Below, in pieces: positions 7,879-16,789 of a DNA stretch of 64,000 bases; position 1 is the stretch's first letter; every line of letters begins with the position of its first letter. The notes beneath the pieces are model-generated. The model did no database searches. It saw only the letters and a program-made list of their open reading frames with translations, and was not told where the DNA came from. Source of the DNA: CAZICM01 sp964537685 (GTDB taxonomy: Bacteria > Myxococcota_A > Polyangia > Polyangiales > Polyangiaceae); the NCBI GenBank assembly GCA_964537685.1, contig CAZICM010000013.1:62001-126000 (forward strand). The letters are read 5' to 3'. A program made the translations under genes and the position numbers.

Positions 7879-8682
7879 ATGAATTCCGAATATCTATCTG
7901 TTCATGTCGAAGATGGCATTGCAACTGTGACGCTGTTAAAGCCTACGATGCCGCCTGCATTCTTTAAGGCGGTGGAGCAAGTCTTTGAAGAGCTTTCCCA
8001 CAGCTTGGACTTGAGGGTGGTATTGATTCAATCGTCGGCGAAGAGTTTTTCCTATGGATTGGATTTACCGGCGGCGATGGGAGATTTGGGGCCTCATTTG
8101 ATGGGCGGGACGGCGGCGCAGCGGATGGAGCTGTTGCATTTGATCCGAAGGCTTCAGCGAGCTTTTAACGAAGTGGAGCGCAGTCCGGTGCCGGTTATCG
8201 CGGCGGTGCAGGGGCATTGTATAGGCGGGGGCGTCGATTTGATATCGGCGTGCGATATAAGGCTGGCGTCAAAGGATGCGATTTTTTCGGTGAGGGAGAC
8301 GAAGATTGCGATTGTGGCGGATTTGGGGAGTTTGCAGAGGCTGCCCCGGGTGATTGGGCAGGGGCATACACGGGAGCTTGCATTTACAGGGAAAGACATT
8401 GGGGCGGAGCGGGCGTTTGCGATTGGACTGGTGAATGAAGTGTTTGAGAGCCGGGAAGCGCTTGCGGCGGGGGCAAAGAAGATGGCGAGGGAGATTGCGG
8501 ACAATCCGGGGCTGACGGTTCGCGGGGTAAAGGCGGTGCTGGATTATGGGATGGACAAGTCGGCGAGGGATGGGCTGGAGTATGTGGCCGCATGGAATAC
8601 GGCCTTTTTGGCGTCGGAGGATTTAGGCGAGGCCATGGGGGCCTTTATGGAGCGGCGGGCGCCGAAGTTTAAAGGGAGATAG
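7879..8682 (+). CDS. Crotonase-family, dienoyl-CoA isomerase-like (ECH1 type)
   Basis: This is a complete 267-residue crotonase fold. The oxyanion-hole region SYGLDL and the CIGGGVDLISACDIR block are typical. Three acidic residues sit where the ECH1 delta3,5-delta2,4-dienoyl-CoA isomerase places its catalytic carboxylates: Asp in GGGVDL, Glu in VRETKIAI and Asp in IVADLGSLQRLP. Classical enoyl-CoA hydratases have Glu and not this pattern. The enzyme therefore probably rearranges double bonds of acyl-CoA intermediates during beta-oxidation of unsaturated fatty acids. It is cytoplasmic. It stands alone, divergent from the vault gene and 71 bp before a probably truncated gene. Confidence 0.88.
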   Translation: MNSEYLSVHVEDGIATVTLLKPTMPPAFFKAVEQVFEELSHSLDLRVVLIQSSAKSFSYGLDLPAAMGDLGPHLMGGTAAQRMELLHLIRRLQRAFNEVERSPVPVIAAVQGHCIGGGVDLISACDIRLASKDAIFSVRETKIAIVADLGSLQRLPRVIGQGHTRELAFTGKDIGAERAFAIGLVNEVFESREALAAGAKKMAREIADNPGLTVRGVKAVLDYGMDKSARDGLEYVAAWNTAFLASEDLGEAMGAFMERRAPKFKGR

Positions 8683-8753
8683 AAGGCTGTCATGAGCTCC
8701 GCTCCTCTTTTCGCGCTGAAACGCGGGTTGAAGCCCGTTCTCCCACGGGCAAA

Positions 8754-9377
8754 GTGGTCGCTTCCTTTACCCTGCCCGATGCCTCGTTTGACGATTATCA
8801 TATGATGTCTGTCAATCCCGAAGGCGATCGGGCATTGATTTACACGACACAGCGCAAGGACGATAAACGCTATGCGACGGGTGCTCCGGGTTATGCGTGG
8901 ATTCTCGATACCAGCAATCTCAAGGTAAGGCGCCATGTGGACATGCGCGATCACTATCCCCCCGATGGGCAATGGCGTTATGTGATTACACCTGTGTCCA
9001 TGCAGCCCGGCGGCGATGGCCTTGTGTTTTCGTCCTATGCCTCAACCGACAGCGAAAGCCATCATTATATGCTTGAACCTGAAGTCGCTCCAGCCGAACA
9101 GCCTGCTCAATACACGCTTGTTTATGCAAAGAATGGCCGGACCAAGGCCACTTCGGAAACACCGGCCAAAAGCTTTGCGAGCATCCGAATCTTTGATAAG
9201 GCCACGGGCGAGGATCGGGAAGCTCTGTCCATTGGGCGGCTGGCTCCGCCGCGCATGGTGGCCCGTTCGGATACCCTTGAAGTGCATACGAGTCCCAAGG
9301 GGCGCTGGATTGTGGTTTTGGCTCAAGAAGAAGTCAAAAAATACCTGTCGGGCTTTGTCGCCGTCGTTCCAAGCTAG
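8754..9377 (+). CDS. Hypothetical beta-propeller-like protein, probably 5'-truncated
   Basis: The frame encodes repeated beta-strand phrases (MMSVNPEGDRALIYTT, SFASIRIFDKATGEDRE, LEVHTSPKGRWIVVLAQ) like blades of a WD/YncE-type propeller, but only two or three blades remain and there is no signal peptide. The only start codon is a GTG at 8754. The frame stays open upstream and reads coding-like residues (ETRVEARSPTGK) back towards the crotonase gene with no ATG, which suggests that the 5' part of a longer gene has been lost. An ATG at 8692 is out of frame. Its stop overlaps the convergent oxidoreductase by four bases. Confidence 0.5.
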   Translation: MVASFTLPDASFDDYHMMSVNPEGDRALIYTTQRKDDKRYATGAPGYAWILDTSNLKVRRHVDMRDHYPPDGQWRYVITPVSMQPGGDGLVFSSYASTDSESHHYMLEPEVAPAEQPAQYTLVYAKNGRTKATSETPAKSFASIRIFDKATGEDREALSIGRLAPPRMVARSDTLEVHTSPKGRWIVVLAQEEVKKYLSGFVAVVPS

Positions 9378-10765
9378 ACGGCCGCAAAGGGAGCATCTCG
9401 ACTCGGCACCGGCTTCTGCGCCGCCGATATCGCCCGCAGCGCAATCTCGGGTCGCAGCAAATCCTCAAGCGGTGCCACCATATTCATGACCCTTAAAAAG
9501 GCGGACAACACGACCGGATCGCGATGCACGGCCTTATGAATCTGCGCTGTGTACCAGCTTAGCACCGGGAATCCAAGCGGCCTTTTGCCCTGCACGCCGG
9601 GCGCCCGGAAATCCTCGCCGGTGGACATCATCCACGGCAAATCCGATACCTTGGCCAGGGCCTGCTGAAAATGGCGCGATAATCCTTCAATCGATTGACC
9701 CTTCCATCGCCGCTCGGAGATACATTCTCCCAGCGTCATGGCTCCAAGCGCGGCCGTTGCAATGCCTTGCCCATAAATGGGGTTTAGACTGCAGGCCGCA
9801 TCGCCCAAGACCACCAAACCCTCGGGAAAATCTTTCATGCGATCGAAATGGCGGCGTTGATGCGAGGGGAAACGATAGGTGATAATATCCCCCAAGGGCT
9901 CGGCCTTAGCGAGCACATTGGCCAAATGAGGCACGGGCAGGCCGCGCGCAAAGGCCAGCATGCCTTCATAATCGTCTGGGGGATAGTCTTCGAGCTGACC
10001 GGCGACCACGCTAATCCAGCGTTCCCCTTCGATGGGCATCACGGCGCCCAGCCGGTGTTTTTCCTTGGGTCCTCCGATAATATAGAGGGCTTTCCAGGGA
10101 TAGGTTCCCTCGGGAGGGCGGCGCCATATCCGGGAGGTGTAGCCTACTTTGACTTTTACCGTGGATTCTTCGGGGCGGCTTCGGCCAATTCCCTCGAGCC
10201 AATGCATAATCGCCGAACCCCGGCCGCTGGCATCCACGACCAAATCGGCTTTTTGCTGGGTTTCTTCGCTGGTTCCATTACGCCTGAGCATAGCTCCGGT
10301 CACGCGCCTTCCATCGCTCAACAGGCTCTTGACTTCATGGCCATCCAGAATCTGCACATTGCCCAAAGCCAATACCCGGCGCCGCACTTCCAACTCGAGC
10401 AGGGGCCGGGTTAAAAAGATAGAAGAGATACCCTTGCCGGCTCCACAATCCATTTTCCAGCCGCCAAAATGATACCAATGAACATCGTGGCAGAATTCAC
10501 ACGAGACGGCGCCCGCATTGAGAAGCGTGGTATGGAGGCCGGGAAAGAGTTCTTCGAGGATATCCGTCCCGCGTTTGAGCAGACCATGCAAGTGGCGGCC
10601 TTGAGGCACGCCTTTGCGAGGTGTGGGCGAATCATCAAAGGAATCACGTTCGACGAGGGTAACGCGTTCAACATGGGTGGACAGCACGCGGGCGGCCATT
10701 AAACCGGCCATGCTTCCCCCGATAACCAATGCATGCTCGGCAAAGCGAGACGATGTAGCGGACAT
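9374..10765 (-). CDS. FAD-dependent mono-oxygenase / epoxidase-like oxidoreductase
   Basis: The 463-residue protein opens with a dinucleotide-binding motif (VIGGSMAGLMAARVL), followed by the FAD ribose-binding acidic strand (VTLVERD). Near the C-terminal third it has the second FAD motif, VVLGDAACSLNPIYGQG, and a middle DLVVDASGRGS motif. This is the layout of group A flavin mono-oxygenases and squalene-epoxidase-like enzymes; HLHGLLKRG is characteristic of the epoxidase-like subset in actinobacteria and myxobacteria. The substrate cannot be read from sequence; tailoring of a lipid or secondary metabolite is likely. A strong RBS (AGGAGG) precedes the ATG. No transmembrane segment is evident. 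Confidence 0.88.
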   Translation of the reverse strand: MSATSSRFAEHALVIGGSMAGLMAARVLSTHVERVTLVERDSFDDSPTPRKGVPQGRHLHGLLKRGTDILEELFPGLHTTLLNAGAVSCEFCHDVHWYHFGGWKMDCGAGKGISSIFLTRPLLELEVRRRVLALGNVQILDGHEVKSLLSDGRRVTGAMLRRNGTSEETQQKADLVVDASGRGSAIMHWLEGIGRSRPEESTVKVKVGYTSRIWRRPPEGTYPWKALYIIGGPKEKHRLGAVMPIEGERWISVVAGQLEDYPPDDYEGMLAFARGLPVPHLANVLAKAEPLGDIITYRFPSHQRRHFDRMKDFPEGLVVLGDAACSLNPIYGQGIATAALGAMTLGECISERRWKGQSIEGLSRHFQQALAKVSDLPWMMSTGEDFRAPGVQGKRPLGFPVLSWYTAQIHKAVHRDPVVLSAFLRVMNMVAPLEDLLRPEIALRAISAAQKPVPSRDAPFAAV

Positions 10766-10910
10766 AAATGCATTCCTCCTGGCTATGCATCAGAGCATAA
10801 AAAAGCGCGGGAGGCCAGGCGTGGAAAGAGGGGGACTGAAGAGCATTCGGCGTCTCGCACTTTGGTCTTGATTTTGCGCGAAGGGCCGGATTAGAAAGGG
10901 TTTGCAGACC

Positions 10911-11714
10911 ATGAGCGTACACGACGATGTATTTGAAATAGTCGCCTATATCCTCAACGAAGAGGGCCCCTCCAACGACGAAAAACTCTACGATACCCTT
11001 CGGCTGCTCTCGAAGTACCGATCGCAGCTTCTCGCCAATACGCTGGTTCAGCAAGGCGGCACCGCGGTGCGCTCTGGACCTTTTGCCGGTTTGCTGATGC
11101 CTGGGCACGCCGCCGAGGGCTGTTATATCCCCAAGCTATTGGGCACCTATGAAGCCGAATTGCATCCCATTCTCGAGACCTTGCCCGCCCGGAGCTACGA
11201 ATCCATTATCAATATCGGCTGCGCGGAAGGTTACTATGCCGTCGGCCTGGCGCGCCTCGCTCCTCAATCGGAAATTCACGCTTACGATACCGATCCGGAT
11301 GCCCGCCGTATTTGCGCCGAACTCGCCGAAAAGAACGGCGTCCGCGATCGGATAACCATCGGCCAGACCTTTTCCCACGCCGACTTTGAACGCTATGCCG
11401 GCAAGCATACCCTTGTGATTTGCGATATCGAAGGCCATGAGGCCGAATTGCTCGATCCGGCACAAGCCCCTGCCCTGCGCCATTTGGATCTCTTGGTCGA
11501 GGTGCACGACTGTTTTGTGAAAGACTGCTCGGCTCTTTTAACCGAGCGTTTTCAAGGCTCGCATCATATTCAGCATCTGGCCTTCGGCGATCGGAAAAGC
11601 CGCCCGCTTGCCGATGAAATAAAGCCTTTCGAGGATTTGGATAGGCTGCTCTGCGCCTGGGAATGGCGTCTTGCGGGGAATGATTGGCTGTGGATGATCC
11701 CCCAAAACCGCTAG
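10911..11714 (+). CDS. SAM-dependent methyltransferase
   Basis: The Rossmann methyltransferase motif I is INIGCAEGYYAVGLARL, with motif II IHAYDTDPDARRICAELAEKNG and a later LVICDIEGHEAELL strand carrying an acidic pair. The layout resembles FkbM-like or other small-molecule/sugar methyltransferases. The ATG at 10911 follows an AGAAAGGG Shine-Dalgarno; a TTG three codons earlier is less likely. The gene ends with a four-base tail-to-tail overlap with a glycosyltransferase gene. The preceding flavoprotein gene is divergent. The acceptor substrate is unknown. Confidence 0.85.
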   Translation: MSVHDDVFEIVAYILNEEGPSNDEKLYDTLRLLSKYRSQLLANTLVQQGGTAVRSGPFAGLLMPGHAAEGCYIPKLLGTYEAELHPILETLPARSYESIINIGCAEGYYAVGLARLAPQSEIHAYDTDPDARRICAELAEKNGVRDRITIGQTFSHADFERYAGKHTLVICDIEGHEAELLDPAQAPALRHLDLLVEVHDCFVKDCSALLTERFQGSHHIQHLAFGDRKSRPLADEIKPFEDLDRLLCAWEWRLAGNDWLWMIPQNR

Positions 11715-13387
11715 GCTAGGGGCTCGGCGTAACCATACTTCACCAAGAACATCGCGTGTCTTACGATAAAATCGTGCACCAGCGCATCCCCGCTCTTCTT
11801 CGACATCACCGCGACAATACGGCCAAGGGAAAGACGCTCGCCCGTCTCATCCGAGCGGATCAGACCGCCCACAATCCGCTTGACAACGTTTAAATCCAAA
11901 TACTGCCATTGTTCGATATAGTGCGTCGGCATGCTGACTTCGCCCCGGCACAGCGAGCGGCCAAGCGGGGTGAGGCGAAGCTGGGTATCGTCGTCCAATA
12001 TCTTTGTCGCGAAATGCGCAAATGCCCGGCCATAATCGGGTCTCGCATAGCGGGCTCCATCGCGCTGAGGCGCGGGATTGAGGGACGCTTCCTCGGAAAG
12101 TTCGGCCCACAAAGCCTCGTGCCGCGCCACCACCTTCGGCCACGAATACAGCTCGACCGCCCGCTCCCGCGACCGCTTGCCCATGGTCTCCAATAAAGCC
12201 GGCTCTGAAAGCAATCGCTTCACCGCTTCGACAAAGGCGCGCATATCGACGGCCACCGATTGCGCTAGCGCCAGGTGATCGAAGGGAGAACTGGTCAATA
12301 GCGAGCCCGCATCCATTTCGCCCTGACAGCGCGCCCAATAGGTGGGCAGAAGAAAGCCCGTTTCACCGTGAACCACCGTATCCCGGTAGCCATTCCAATC
12401 GGATACAATCTGAGGAATTCCCGCCGCCATCGCCTCCACGGGCGTAATCCCAAAGGTCTCCTGAATATTATCGATAGGCGAGATAAAAACATCCGCCGCC
12501 GCATAGAGATATTGTTTCTGCGGCATAAAGCTTGCGCCTTCCGTCATCACGCGCACATCGTGGCCGAGCTTTAGATGCTGGGCAAAATCGCCGATCGCCT
12601 GGCCAAAGCGCTCCCCCGGCCGCTCGGTGCCCGCGCATATCAGCATCAGGCGTTTTCCGGGATGCGAAGCGCGAAGTTCGGCAAAGGCATGCAGCACCGG
12701 CAAGAGATCGGCCTTATCGAGAATGCTCAGCCGCCCCACCCACAGCATCACAAATGCGCTGGGATCGATATGAAAACGCTCTCTTGCAGTAGCCCGATCG
12801 AGGGGCTGATAGCGTTCGGTGTCGACCGCGAGAGGAATGACGTCATAGCGGCCTGGATAGGAAAGGCGCACACCATGCTCGGCCTCGAAGCCATCGGCCA
12901 CATGCGCCACCAATTCTTCAAGCGTGCGGCGAGCGGCGGTGGATGTACAGATCACCGCATCGTAGGGATGAGCCTTGGCGAGAAGCAGCCTCAGCACGGC
13001 ATCGTGAAGCAGTTCTTTATAGCTCAGCGTATGATGGCCGAGCGTAATGGGAAAAGGCATTTTTGCCCGGGCGCGCAAGGCAAAAGGCGTATAGGTATCG
13101 AAGTCGGTATCGTGCCAGGCGCGGATGCCCAGCTCATCGATACGCAAGAGTTCACGCTTATCGCGCACGGCGGCGGCGAGCTTATGGGGCGCCAGCGCGG
13201 CCTGCGCCTGAGCGCGTTCGCGCGTATCGCAAAAGAGGGCAAAGCGATGGTGCGCGGCATGTTTTCCCAGCGCTTCGATGGTCTCGCCGATGGCGACTTT
13301 ACGGCCGACCACAACGCCATGCTGCTCAGGCAGACGATGAAAGAGTCCAACGGTAGGAAGGTTCGATGAAGGTTCGTTCGCATCCAT
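11711..13387 (-). CDS. Glycosyltransferase, GT4 family
   Basis: The central half has the GT-B signature of GT4 enzymes: FVMLWVGRLSILDKADLLPVL begins the C-terminal Rossmann domain, and IQETFGITPVEAMAAGIPQIV supplies the EX7E motif (first Glu before TFG, second in VEAMA). The N-terminal Rossmann domain contains the FALFCDTRERAQAQ region. The protein is 558 residues; about 120 extra residues at the C-terminus contain another helical segment of unknown use. It probably transfers a nucleotide-activated sugar to an envelope glycan or metabolite. No membrane span is seen, so it acts in the cytoplasm. It is convergent with the methyltransferase gene. Confidence 0.87.
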   Translation of the reverse strand: MDANEPSSNLPTVGLFHRLPEQHGVVVGRKVAIGETIEALGKHAAHHRFALFCDTRERAQAQAALAPHKLAAAVRDKRELLRIDELGIRAWHDTDFDTYTPFALRARAKMPFPITLGHHTLSYKELLHDAVLRLLLAKAHPYDAVICTSTAARRTLEELVAHVADGFEAEHGVRLSYPGRYDVIPLAVDTERYQPLDRATARERFHIDPSAFVMLWVGRLSILDKADLLPVLHAFAELRASHPGKRLMLICAGTERPGERFGQAIGDFAQHLKLGHDVRVMTEGASFMPQKQYLYAAADVFISPIDNIQETFGITPVEAMAAGIPQIVSDWNGYRDTVVHGETGFLLPTYWARCQGEMDAGSLLTSSPFDHLALAQSVAVDMRAFVEAVKRLLSEPALLETMGKRSRERAVELYSWPKVVARHEALWAELSEEASLNPAPQRDGARYARPDYGRAFAHFATKILDDDTQLRLTPLGRSLCRGEVSMPTHYIEQWQYLDLNVVKRIVGGLIRSDETGERLSLGRIVAVMSKKSGDALVHDFIVRHAMFLVKYGYAEPLA

Positions 13388-13456
13388 GGGGCGCGCACTC
13401 TACAGCATCGCGGCCCGCGTTGGGAATAGCCATATAGCTATCCCGCTTCAAACGAT

Positions 13457-14665
13457 CTATGGGCCGGGGTGCGCCCCCTTTTTCATATTTTGACAATCTT
13501 TGAGATCGCTCTGCCTTGCCCACAGCGGCGATGTCCGCTCCAAAGGATACACATGAGGCACTCTCACCCATACCCGGGAGAGTCCATGCACCTGTTCAAT
13601 CACCTCAATTTCTGTGTTGGGCTCCACGGCCCCGACCACGGCCTTTATCTTTTCGGCTTCTGCGATCAGAGGAATTTCTTTGTCGCACACCAGCCTTGCA
13701 ACAAGCGGCCACTGAGGCACCCGAGGCATTTGACGTCCATGGCCCGTCCCATAACCCTCTCCAGGCTTGCTTGGCTCCAAATCGTCGGTTTTCACCCATC
13801 CAAAGGCCACAAGCGATTCCAAGGGCCAAACAATACGGGCAAACCCGGGCTTTAATTCAAGCACATCCACATAACGCAAATCATTTCGCGCGCTCAATTC
13901 GGCCACCGGCGAAGCCTGGGACTTAGGTTCGGTCCACAAAGAAATAGATCGCCCCATTTTCAGCATCATGACTTTAAGAGGCTTGCCCGGCTTGCGTCCC
14001 GGCACCGCATCGAGAGCCTCGAAAGCCGCGCCCATGGGCAGGGGCCGCACGATCAAATCCTCGCAATTTCTGGACGCCTTCAGCACACCGCCCGCCGTCA
14101 GCTTCAACCCGGAAGGCATGGCAAGCGTCGGCGTAATTTCCCCAGCCGCGGCATCCAGCCATTCCAGCTTGGCATGATACTTAGGAATCACAAAATCATT
14201 CATCACAAAGGGTTTTGCGGGATAGAGCCGGATCACCGAAGGCTCGATATAGCCACCCAGCTTTATACCTTTTTCGAATTTATGCGCGACCACCCAAGAA
14301 GGAGCGCCCACGGGAATCGTCACCGACGCCTCGCCTCCCTCCGCCCGAAGATAGGGCGCCGCGTGAGGCCGAAGATGAAACACCGTAAAATCCTGCTCGG
14401 TTTTAAACTCATTGGTGCGAAAGGCACAGCCAATGGGAGCATTGAACGAAAGCTCGGGAGGCAGCTCATCCGAGGATGGGGGTGAGGGAGCTTCGGAAAG
14501 GGGAGCGGACGACACGGCTTGGGGAGTTGAGCTCGAAGCGGCAGGAGGAGGAACTTGAAGAATCACCTGAGCAGGGTCGGCGCTTCCACCTGGAGAAGAC
14601 GAAGCCCCGCACGCCAAAAGCCCCAAAACAAGCCCGCAAACAATAAAATCAACACGATGGTTCAT
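13457..14665 (-). CDS. Predicted lipoprotein, 402 aa
   Basis: A hydrophobic signal with a lipobox ending LGLLAC indicates a lipid-modified exported protein. A Ser/Pro/Ala-rich linker follows to about residue 70, then a beta-rich domain. I recognise no family; two SH3-like stretches may be present near ISLWTEPKSQASPVAELSARN and IAEAEKIKAVVGAVEPNTEI, the sort that bind peptidoglycan. The gene starts 15 bp after the gpsA stop on the same strand and may be co-transcribed with it. The ATG at 14665 gives the best signal peptide. Confidence 0.78.
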   Translation of the reverse strand: MNHRVDFIVCGLVLGLLACGASSSPGGSADPAQVILQVPPPAASSSTPQAVSSAPLSEAPSPPSSDELPPELSFNAPIGCAFRTNEFKTEQDFTVFHLRPHAAPYLRAEGGEASVTIPVGAPSWVVAHKFEKGIKLGGYIEPSVIRLYPAKPFVMNDFVIPKYHAKLEWLDAAAGEITPTLAMPSGLKLTAGGVLKASRNCEDLIVRPLPMGAAFEALDAVPGRKPGKPLKVMMLKMGRSISLWTEPKSQASPVAELSARNDLRYVDVLELKPGFARIVWPLESLVAFGWVKTDDLEPSKPGEGYGTGHGRQMPRVPQWPLVARLVCDKEIPLIAEAEKIKAVVGAVEPNTEIEVIEQVHGLSRVWVRVPHVYPLERTSPLWARQSDLKDCQNMKKGAHPGP

Positions 14666-14680
14666 GACAGCGCTTCCCGT

Positions 14681-15715
14681 TCACACTGGAGACTTCGACC
14701 AGCCAAAGGCCGAGACATCCCGGCCCGCAGGGAGTTTCATCATTTGAGACAGGGCCTCCTCTGGACTCAATCCCTCGTGCACGACCTTATACACCCGCTC
14801 GATTAACGGCGACTCCACCCCAAGCTCCACCGCAATTTCCTTCGCCACCACGCTTGTCGCCACACCTTCGGCCACCATCCCCAGCGTCGACAAAATCTCT
14901 GGAAGCTTCATCCCCCGTGCAAGCGCCGCTCCCACCCGATAATTGCGCGACTGGGTACTCGAACAGGTCGCCAGCAGATCGCCCATCCCCGCAAGCCCCG
15001 AAAAGGTCGAAGGCGCCGCTCCCAAACTCACCGCAATTCGCGTAATCTCCGAAAGCCCCCGCGCAATCATCAGCGCCTTTGCATTTTCGCCCACCTTCAT
15101 TTCAGCCGCCATACCGGCCGCAATCGCCACCACATTTTTCAGCGCGCCCGCAAGCTCGACCCCCAGCACATCATCGCCGTGAAACACCATCATTTGCCTC
15201 GACGAAAGCGCCTTTTTTCCCAGCGCAAGCGCATTGGCGTAATGACTCGTCACCACCGTTCCCGCCACCAGCCCCGCCGCAATTTCACCCGCGATATTCG
15301 GCCCCGCAATCACACCGACTTGTTTCACCTGCGTCTCTTGGCGAATCAGCTCGCTCATCCTTAAACGGGTGCTCTTTTCAAGCCCTTTGGTCGCATGCAG
15401 CACGACTTGATGCGGCTTTAAATAATCCCCGGCCGTCTGCATCACCTGGCGAAACGCCTGCGACGGAATCACCGCCACCACCAATTCCGCGCCCGAAACA
15501 GCCTCTTCCATCTCGCAGGTCGCGCGCACATGCGCATCCACACTCAAGCCTTTCACCGCTTTTTGATTGCTATGCCCGAGATTGATTTCATCGCGCTGCG
15601 CGGGATTTCTCGTCCACAGCGCCACATCATGACCATTACGCCCGGCCAGATGAGCGATTACCGTACCCCAATTCCCTGCACCCAAGACAGCCATTTGCAT
15701 AGGCTTCCTCGCCAT
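14681..15715 (-). CDS. gpsA: NAD(P)H-dependent glycerol-3-phosphate dehydrogenase
   Basis: This enzyme reduces dihydroxyacetone phosphate to sn-glycerol 3-phosphate for phospholipid synthesis. Motifs are clear: the N-terminal AVLGAGNWGTVIAHLAG nucleotide-binding loop, HATKGLEKST, the catalytic lysine region VELAGALKNVVAIAAG, and GLAGMGDLLATCSSTQSRNY. The usual GPSFA motif reads GPNIAGEI here, a mild deviation. At 344 residues it has normal length. A lipoprotein gene follows 15 bp downstream on the same strand. It is cytoplasmic and expected to be housekeeping. Confidence 0.95.
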   Translation of the reverse strand: MARKPMQMAVLGAGNWGTVIAHLAGRNGHDVALWTRNPAQRDEINLGHSNQKAVKGLSVDAHVRATCEMEEAVSGAELVVAVIPSQAFRQVMQTAGDYLKPHQVVLHATKGLEKSTRLRMSELIRQETQVKQVGVIAGPNIAGEIAAGLVAGTVVTSHYANALALGKKALSSRQMMVFHGDDVLGVELAGALKNVVAIAAGMAAEMKVGENAKALMIARGLSEITRIAVSLGAAPSTFSGLAGMGDLLATCSSTQSRNYRVGAALARGMKLPEILSTLGMVAEGVATSVVAKEIAVELGVESPLIERVYKVVHEGLSPEEALSQMMKLPAGRDVSAFGWSKSPV

Positions 15716-15820
15716 TTCCTATTGGATTCGGCGCGACCATAACACAAAGCATTTCAATCCTTGCATGAAAAGTGCAGGGCCCTCTCGACAAGCGCGGGGA
15801 TTTTGGGCACTCTAGCGGAT

Positions 15821-16789
15821 ATGCAGAAGCATACGCGAAGCCGTTGGATGGCGGCGAGCCTTTTGGGTGCAGCATGGATTTTCATATCGGCAGTCAATTG
15901 CCGGGCTGCTCTCGATATCGACGACCTTCAATTTACGGCGGACGATCCGGGCGCGAGCAGCGGAACCACGATGGCCGGCGGAGAAGACTGCGTAGATGGC
16001 ATCGACAATGACGGCGATATGCTGGCCGATTGCGATGATTCCGACTGCACCCAAGCGGATTTTCAGTGTGTGGATACCTTTGGGGCCACGGCGGTCATTG
16101 GAACACTGGACGTAAAAACATGCGTCCCACCGCTCTTACCCACCGATCTGCGCACCTGCGAAAATGTGTGCACCTGCACGCCAAAGCCCGGAGGTTCAGC
16201 GTGCTCCATCAAAGTCACCCTATCGGATATGGCCGACTGTTCGGCATCGCTGGCCACCATCGATATCTCGGGCGACACCTGCAATACCGCCCCAAACAAC
16301 ACCATTGCAGGCCAATACACCCAAAATCCCAACGGCCAGGGCACATGCACACCGATGAACGCGGCCGAGCCGCCCACCAACCTGCCTGGATGCCGCATTC
16401 CCCTTACAGGCCACTGCAAGGAAGGAGGCGTATGCATTCCTCCAACCCAGACACCGGAATGTTTGCTCTTTGACGGGATAGTCACTTGCCCTGAAATCTA
16501 TAAAGTCAGGACCGAAGTTACAGGAAACACATCGGGGGGAAATTGCGAGTGCAACTGCGGAGCGGCCAATACCAATTGTGATACGGTATCCGTCGACCTA
16601 TTCACCGATAACGGCTCATGCGCTGGAACGGTCGCCCCCATCCCCGTTCCAGCGAATACGTGTCAATCCGCAGGTGTATCTATTCAATCTTTTCGCGTAA
16701 CGTTCAATTCCCAAGCAGGAACGGCCTGCAATACCAATGGGACATGGGTGGGCGAGATGGCCCAGACGCTATGCTGCCGAAAAGACTAA
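15821..16789 (+). CDS. Secreted Cys-rich protein, myxobacterial type
   Basis: The ATG at 15821 gives a signal peptide (MQKHTRSRWMAASLLGAAW, then an Ala-X-Ala-like end at CRA); an upstream start at 15761 would bury it. The mature protein contains the acidic Cys motif CVDGIDNDGDMLADCDDSDC, which is common in secreted Myxococcota proteins and may bind calcium, followed by many evenly spaced cysteines (about 27 in total) that suggest a disulfide-bonded extracellular protein. No catalytic domain is recognised. It ends at the base immediately before the stop of the convergent Spy-like lipoprotein. Confidence 0.8.
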   Translation: MQKHTRSRWMAASLLGAAWIFISAVNCRAALDIDDLQFTADDPGASSGTTMAGGEDCVDGIDNDGDMLADCDDSDCTQADFQCVDTFGATAVIGTLDVKTCVPPLLPTDLRTCENVCTCTPKPGGSACSIKVTLSDMADCSASLATIDISGDTCNTAPNNTIAGQYTQNPNGQGTCTPMNAAEPPTNLPGCRIPLTGHCKEGGVCIPPTQTPECLLFDGIVTCPEIYKVRTEVTGNTSGGNCECNCGAANTNCDTVSVDLFTDNGSCAGTVAPIPVPANTCQSAGVSIQSFRVTFNSQAGTACNTNGTWVGEMAQTLCCRKD

